The notes under the pieces are model-generated. The model worked only from the letters and a program-made list of their open reading frames with translations, was not told the DNA's origin and searched no databases. From Janibacter limosus (GTDB taxonomy: Bacteria > Actinomycetota > Actinomycetes > Actinomycetales > Dermatophilaceae), in assembly GCF_004295485.1 (NCBI RefSeq), contig NZ_CP036164.1, forward strand, positions 3,481,255 through 3,545,254: 64,000 nt of DNA, given 5' to 3'. The translations under genes and the position numbers were made by a program. This document shows positions 61,337-64,000 of this stretch, piece after piece. Every line of letters starts with the position of its first letter. The stretch's first letter is position 1.

Positions 61337-61919
61337 ACTCAGCTGGCCGCGTCAGGCCGGCCCGCTGTCTCTGCGTCGGCCGACCCCCGAGGCGCTGAAC
61401 CAGGTGCTCACCTGGCGCAACAGCCCCGAGGTGACGCAGTGGCTCCTGAGCACCACGGTCGACCCGGACGCGTGGCGGGAGGACTGGCTGACCGTGCAGG
61501 ACGGTGACGTCGCCGTGCTCGCCTTCGTGGACGACGACGTGGTCGGTACCGGCTCACTCTGGGTGCAGGACGCCATGGGTCAGCGGCACACTGGACATGA
61601 CATCTGGAGTCGGGCACAGGGCGGCATGGCCTACACGATCGACCCGGCTCACCGAGGGCACGGCTACGCGACGCACCTCGCCCGGGCGCTGCTGTCGATC
61701 GCCTTCGACGACCTGGGCCTGCACCGGGTGACAGCGGGCTGCTTCGCCGACAACACCCCTTCGTGGCGGGCCATGGAGCGCATCGGCATGCGACGCGAGC
61801 AGCACGGGGTCAAGGACTCGTGGCACGCCGAGCTCGGCTGGCTCGACGGGTACACCTACGGGATCTTGCGCGAGGAGTGGGGAGCGGTATCGCCGGACGA
61901 GGTCACCGCGACCGAATAG
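61329..61919 (+). CDS. GNAT N-acetyltransferase (RimJ/RimL-like)
   Basis: A 196-residue acetyltransferase of the RimJ/RimL type. It opens with LSLRRPTPEALNQVLTWRNSPEVTQWLLS, has the acetyl-CoA loop DPAHRGHGYATHLARALLSIAFDDLGLHRVTAGCFADNTPSWRAMERIGMRREQH and ends ELGWLDGYTYGILREEW. Members acetylate protein N-termini or small amines including antibiotics. The ATG at 61329 overlaps the end of a short upstream ORF by 8 nt, and no separate ribosome site is clear, which supports coupled translation. Confidence 0.9.
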   Translation: MSELSWPRQAGPLSLRRPTPEALNQVLTWRNSPEVTQWLLSTTVDPDAWREDWLTVQDGDVAVLAFVDDDVVGTGSLWVQDAMGQRHTGHDIWSRAQGGMAYTIDPAHRGHGYATHLARALLSIAFDDLGLHRVTAGCFADNTPSWRAMERIGMRREQHGVKDSWHAELGWLDGYTYGILREEWGAVSPDEVTATE

Positions 61920-61952
61920 GCGGTCCCGGGTACCTCGATCGCTGCCTCTGCC

Positions 61953-63221
61953 TCAGCGCCTCTCCACTTCGCCGGACCCACCCAGAGAGGCTCGGTCGGC
62001 TGCCGCGTGGCCGGAGAACCATCCTTCGTCATCGCTGACCGTCGTCGGCCGTGAGGCGCGCAGATGGGGGAAGTACTCGTCCACCGCGTCGTCGACGGCG
62101 TCGCGCCGCTCCTCGAGCAGGGGCACCAGCTCGGTGCCCGCGGACCCGCCGCGCTGCTCGGCCACGGCGGCCACCTCCGCGTCCGCGACCTGGTGCAGCC
62201 TCTCGCGGATGCGCAGGGCGAAGGCCATGAGGAAGGACCGACGGAAGGCTGCCGTCCGGGAGCGTCCGTAGGCATCGGTCTGCTTGCCGTGCTGGGCCAT
62301 CGCCGTGGTCGCCTGCACGAGCAGCGAGGTGAAGAGCGTCTCGACGGCGTCGAGGTCCTCGGCGTGACCGATGAGCGTGACGTGCCCCAGGTCCTTGGAC
62401 CACACGGCGCGGCAGTAGTTGGCCGAGGCGATCCCCGACAGGAGCGAGACCTTGGGGGACTCATAGGGGTTGTCGACACCGACGCGCCGCAGGGTCGGGC
62501 CGGCAGTCGTGCGCTCGGTCGCGGCCAGCAGTGCTGCGTCGATGCTGTGTCTGGCCATGAGCGACTGCGCTCCGGCGGTGAAGGTCTCCGCCTCAGCCTC
62601 GAAGGTCGTCGACTCCGCCTTGGCCAGCAGGGCCCGCACACGCTCCAGCACGCGCGGGTCGACACGTGATGACGAACGGCGAGTCGAGGGCCGAGCCTCC
62701 CCGGGGCGTGGCCCGAGGGACTCGATCGACGGCACGGCCCAGATGGTGCTGATGAGCTCGACAGCAGCCTGCACGACCTCCGGCCAGGAGTCTCGGTCAC
62801 CGCGCGCCTGCGGATAGCTCCGATCCTCTGGCCACCACGCACTCGCCTCGATTGCCTCCATCTGCGCCCACCACTCAGGGTCGACCGTGGCCCTCGCATA
62901 TCGCTGGAGCACGTAGGCCATCGCGTCGCCCAGGAGGGCGTCCGCGGGGGACTTGGTCAGGCGAGTGACCAGTCGGTGCAGGTCGATCGGCTGCCACTCG
63001 CGGTCAAAGGCCTGGCCGACCCGGTCGGTGAGGATGCTCAGGATCGCCCACCCGGCGCAGTCCCGGTCATAGCCGGTCCGGGTGTCAGCGACCAGATGGC
63101 GGGTCAGCGCCTGGGCGCGGGCGCGGTGCCGGTTGGACCACGCGCTGGCCGCCTCCATGACCCGGTCGGCAAACCTCCCGACGTCTGCGTCGCGGTCCCT
63201 CTCGATCCCGAATGCCGTCAC
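61953..63221 (-). CDS. DUF2786-domain protein
   Basis: A 422-residue cytoplasmic protein. The DUF2786 segment starts at about residue 200: VLERVRALLAKAESTTFEAEAETFTAGAQSLMARHSIDAALL, a conserved helical motif of unknown function. The region after it (NPYESPKVSLLSGIASANYCRAVW, GHAEDLDAVETLFTSLLVQATTAM, RRSFLMAFALRIRERL) is typical of the longer actinobacterial members. The GTG at 63221 follows a GGGGGA site; the in-frame ATG at 63260 lacks one. Confidence 0.8.
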   Translation of the reverse strand: MTAFGIERDRDADVGRFADRVMEAASAWSNRHRARAQALTRHLVADTRTGYDRDCAGWAILSILTDRVGQAFDREWQPIDLHRLVTRLTKSPADALLGDAMAYVLQRYARATVDPEWWAQMEAIEASAWWPEDRSYPQARGDRDSWPEVVQAAVELISTIWAVPSIESLGPRPGEARPSTRRSSSRVDPRVLERVRALLAKAESTTFEAEAETFTAGAQSLMARHSIDAALLAATERTTAGPTLRRVGVDNPYESPKVSLLSGIASANYCRAVWSKDLGHVTLIGHAEDLDAVETLFTSLLVQATTAMAQHGKQTDAYGRSRTAAFRRSFLMAFALRIRERLHQVADAEVAAVAEQRGGSAGTELVPLLEERRDAVDDAVDEYFPHLRASRPTTVSDDEGWFSGHAAADRASLGGSGEVERR

Positions 63222-63298
63222 GTCATCCCCCTTCGTCTGGTGTGGGGGCAACGCTGCCACGTCCCTGCGACAAGGCGCAGACGGCCTGTGGACGACGG

Positions 63299-63347
63299 GG
63301 GTGGACGCCGACGCGCGGGTGATTCGTCGGCGCGTTTACCTCCACCC
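63299..63347 (-). repeat. GGGTGGAGGT-type palindromic repeat, copy 3
   Basis: On the minus strand it starts GGGTGGAGGTAAACGCGCCG, keeps the GACGAAT core and ends GCGTCCACCC. It is the inverse orientation of copies 1 and 2 and lies between the DUF2786 and LysR genes. Confidence 0.75.
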
Positions 63348-63386
63348 GGGTCGCCGCCGCCCACTGGCTCGCCGCCTCCACCCGCC

Positions 63387-64000
63387 TCACCGCCGCCGGG
63401 CGCTCGCCGCGGCGATCTGCTGCAGCAGGTCCACAGCCAGCTTGGCGGCCTCGTTGGACCTCGCCACCGGGGCGGTCAGCGCCACGATGTCGCGCACCGG
63501 GTTGGGGTTGGTCAGGCGCAGCCGGCGCACCGTCTTGGGGATCGTGCGGGCCGCGAGGTCGGGGATCACCGTGATCCCCACGCCGGCCGCGACGAAGGCC
63601 GTCGCCGTGTAGTGGTCCTGCGCCTCGACCGTGTACCTCGGGCGGAATCCCGCTGCGCGGCAGGCGCGGTCGACCATCTCCTGGGTGATCCCGGCAGAGA
63701 TGTCGTTGCTGATCCACTTGTCGTCGGCGAGCTCGGCCATCTCGACCCGCCGCCGACCGGCGAGCCGGTGATCGGCATGCACCAGGGCGACGAAGTGATC
63801 GGTCATCAGGGGCGTGACGTCGTAGCCCGGACGCACGGACGTCGTCGGGTCGTCGGGCACGACATCGATGTCGACCGGCGGCGCCTGGCCGGGCGGGTAG
63901 CCCTCGGTGAGCACCATCTGCAGGGTCAGCTCGGGCAGCTTCGACTGCAGTCTCTTGGCCAGCTGCGGCATCCACCGGTAGCCGGCGGAGGCGAAGTACC
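63387..64000 (-). CDS. LysR-type regulator, C-terminal part (runs off the window)
   Basis: The effector-binding part of a LysR-family regulator, cut by the window edge. The frame stays open to base 64000 (YFASAGYRWMPQLAKRLQSKLPELTLQMV), so the N-terminal HTH lies outside. Visible features are the first lobe strand with the Gly-Pro-rich VLTEGYPPGQAP loop, the DHFVALVHADHRLAG crossover and AAGVGITVIPDLAARTI of the second lobe. The target genes cannot be told from this window. The apparent ATG at 63971 is internal and not the start. Confidence 0.88.
   Translation of the reverse strand, partial: YFASAGYRWMPQLAKRLQSKLPELTLQMVLTEGYPPGQAPPVDIDVVPDDPTTSVRPGYDVTPLMTDHFVALVHADHRLAGRRRVEMAELADDKWISNDISAGITQEMVDRACRAAGFRPRYTVEAQDHYTATAFVAAGVGITVIPDLAARTIPKTVRRLRLTNPNPVRDIVALTAPVARSNEAAKLAVDLLQQIAAASARRR

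Overview
The window is chromosomal DNA of a high-GC actinobacterium, most likely a member of the Micrococcales close to Intrasporangiaceae (a Janibacter-like organism). This placement is inferred from the composition, a mycothiol-dependent enzyme family, a DtxR/IdeR-type iron box, a DUF222/HNH (13E12-type) gene and many leaderless promoters with a TAnnnT hexamer 5-8 nt before the start codon. No rRNA, insertion sequence, prophage or CRISPR array is seen. The only RNA gene is a selenocysteine tRNA.

Layout. 0-9.7 kb is a selenium/formate locus: tRNA-Sec(UCA), an ArsP/DUF318-type permease, selD, a rhodanese, and on the opposite strand an operon for a membrane formate dehydrogenase (fdhA with an in-frame UGA and a SECIS hairpin, fdhB, an NrfD-type subunit) ending in an oxalate/formate-type MFS transporter. 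selA and selB are not in the window. 9.7-15.5 kb holds an unusual zinc-ribbon SDR, an HpcH/HpaI aldolase, a HAD phosphatase, ferritin, a PIG-L deacetylase and a mycothiol-family enzyme. 15.5-19.4 kb is an iron-siderophore ABC importer under an iron box. 19.5-24.9 kb has a sterol-desaturase-like gene divergent from TetR, an MFS transporter, an MpaB-type oxygenase, an SRPBCC protein and a LOG protein. 25-31.7 kb has fumC, a TPR protein, a nucleosidase, an amidohydrolase, and a cNMP/CBS/nucleotidyltransferase protein with a DnaQ-like exonuclease.

31.8-41.2 kb combines a secreted serine protease, the AhpC/AhpF peroxidase system, a cupin, a hydrolase, and a nitrogen-oxide module (DUF2249, hemerythrin, a giant membrane-fused NirK-like copper oxidase) divergent from a putative Fe-S regulator. 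41.3-50.3 kb is a catabolic run: frameshifted Baeyer-Villiger-type monooxygenase, SDR, nitronate-monooxygenase-like enzyme, aldo/keto reductase, class III aminotransferase, acyl-CoA synthetase, and an opposite-strand P450. 50.4-55.2 kb has a small membrane protein, a MocR regulator divergent from an EamA exporter, and NAD synthetase. 55.2-59.5 kb is an accessory patch with lower GC in places: a DUF6318-like lipoprotein and partner, an acetyltransferase, an Abi_2/HEPN phage-defence gene with a structured leader, and decayed small ORFs. 59.5-64 kb has a DUF222/HNH protein, an acetyltransferase, a DUF2786 protein and a truncated LysR regulator.

Themes across the window. A heptamer, CCCTTCG/CGAAGGG, recurs about every 700 bp on both strands (95 copies counted by eye), in genes and terminators, and often forces rare codons. 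Three dispersed palindromic repeat families and several large-loop inverted repeats lie in intergenic gaps. Leaderless promoters are frequent, and two of them appear to drive short upstream ORFs coupled to the next gene. All family assignments rest on reading motifs; no database search was run.
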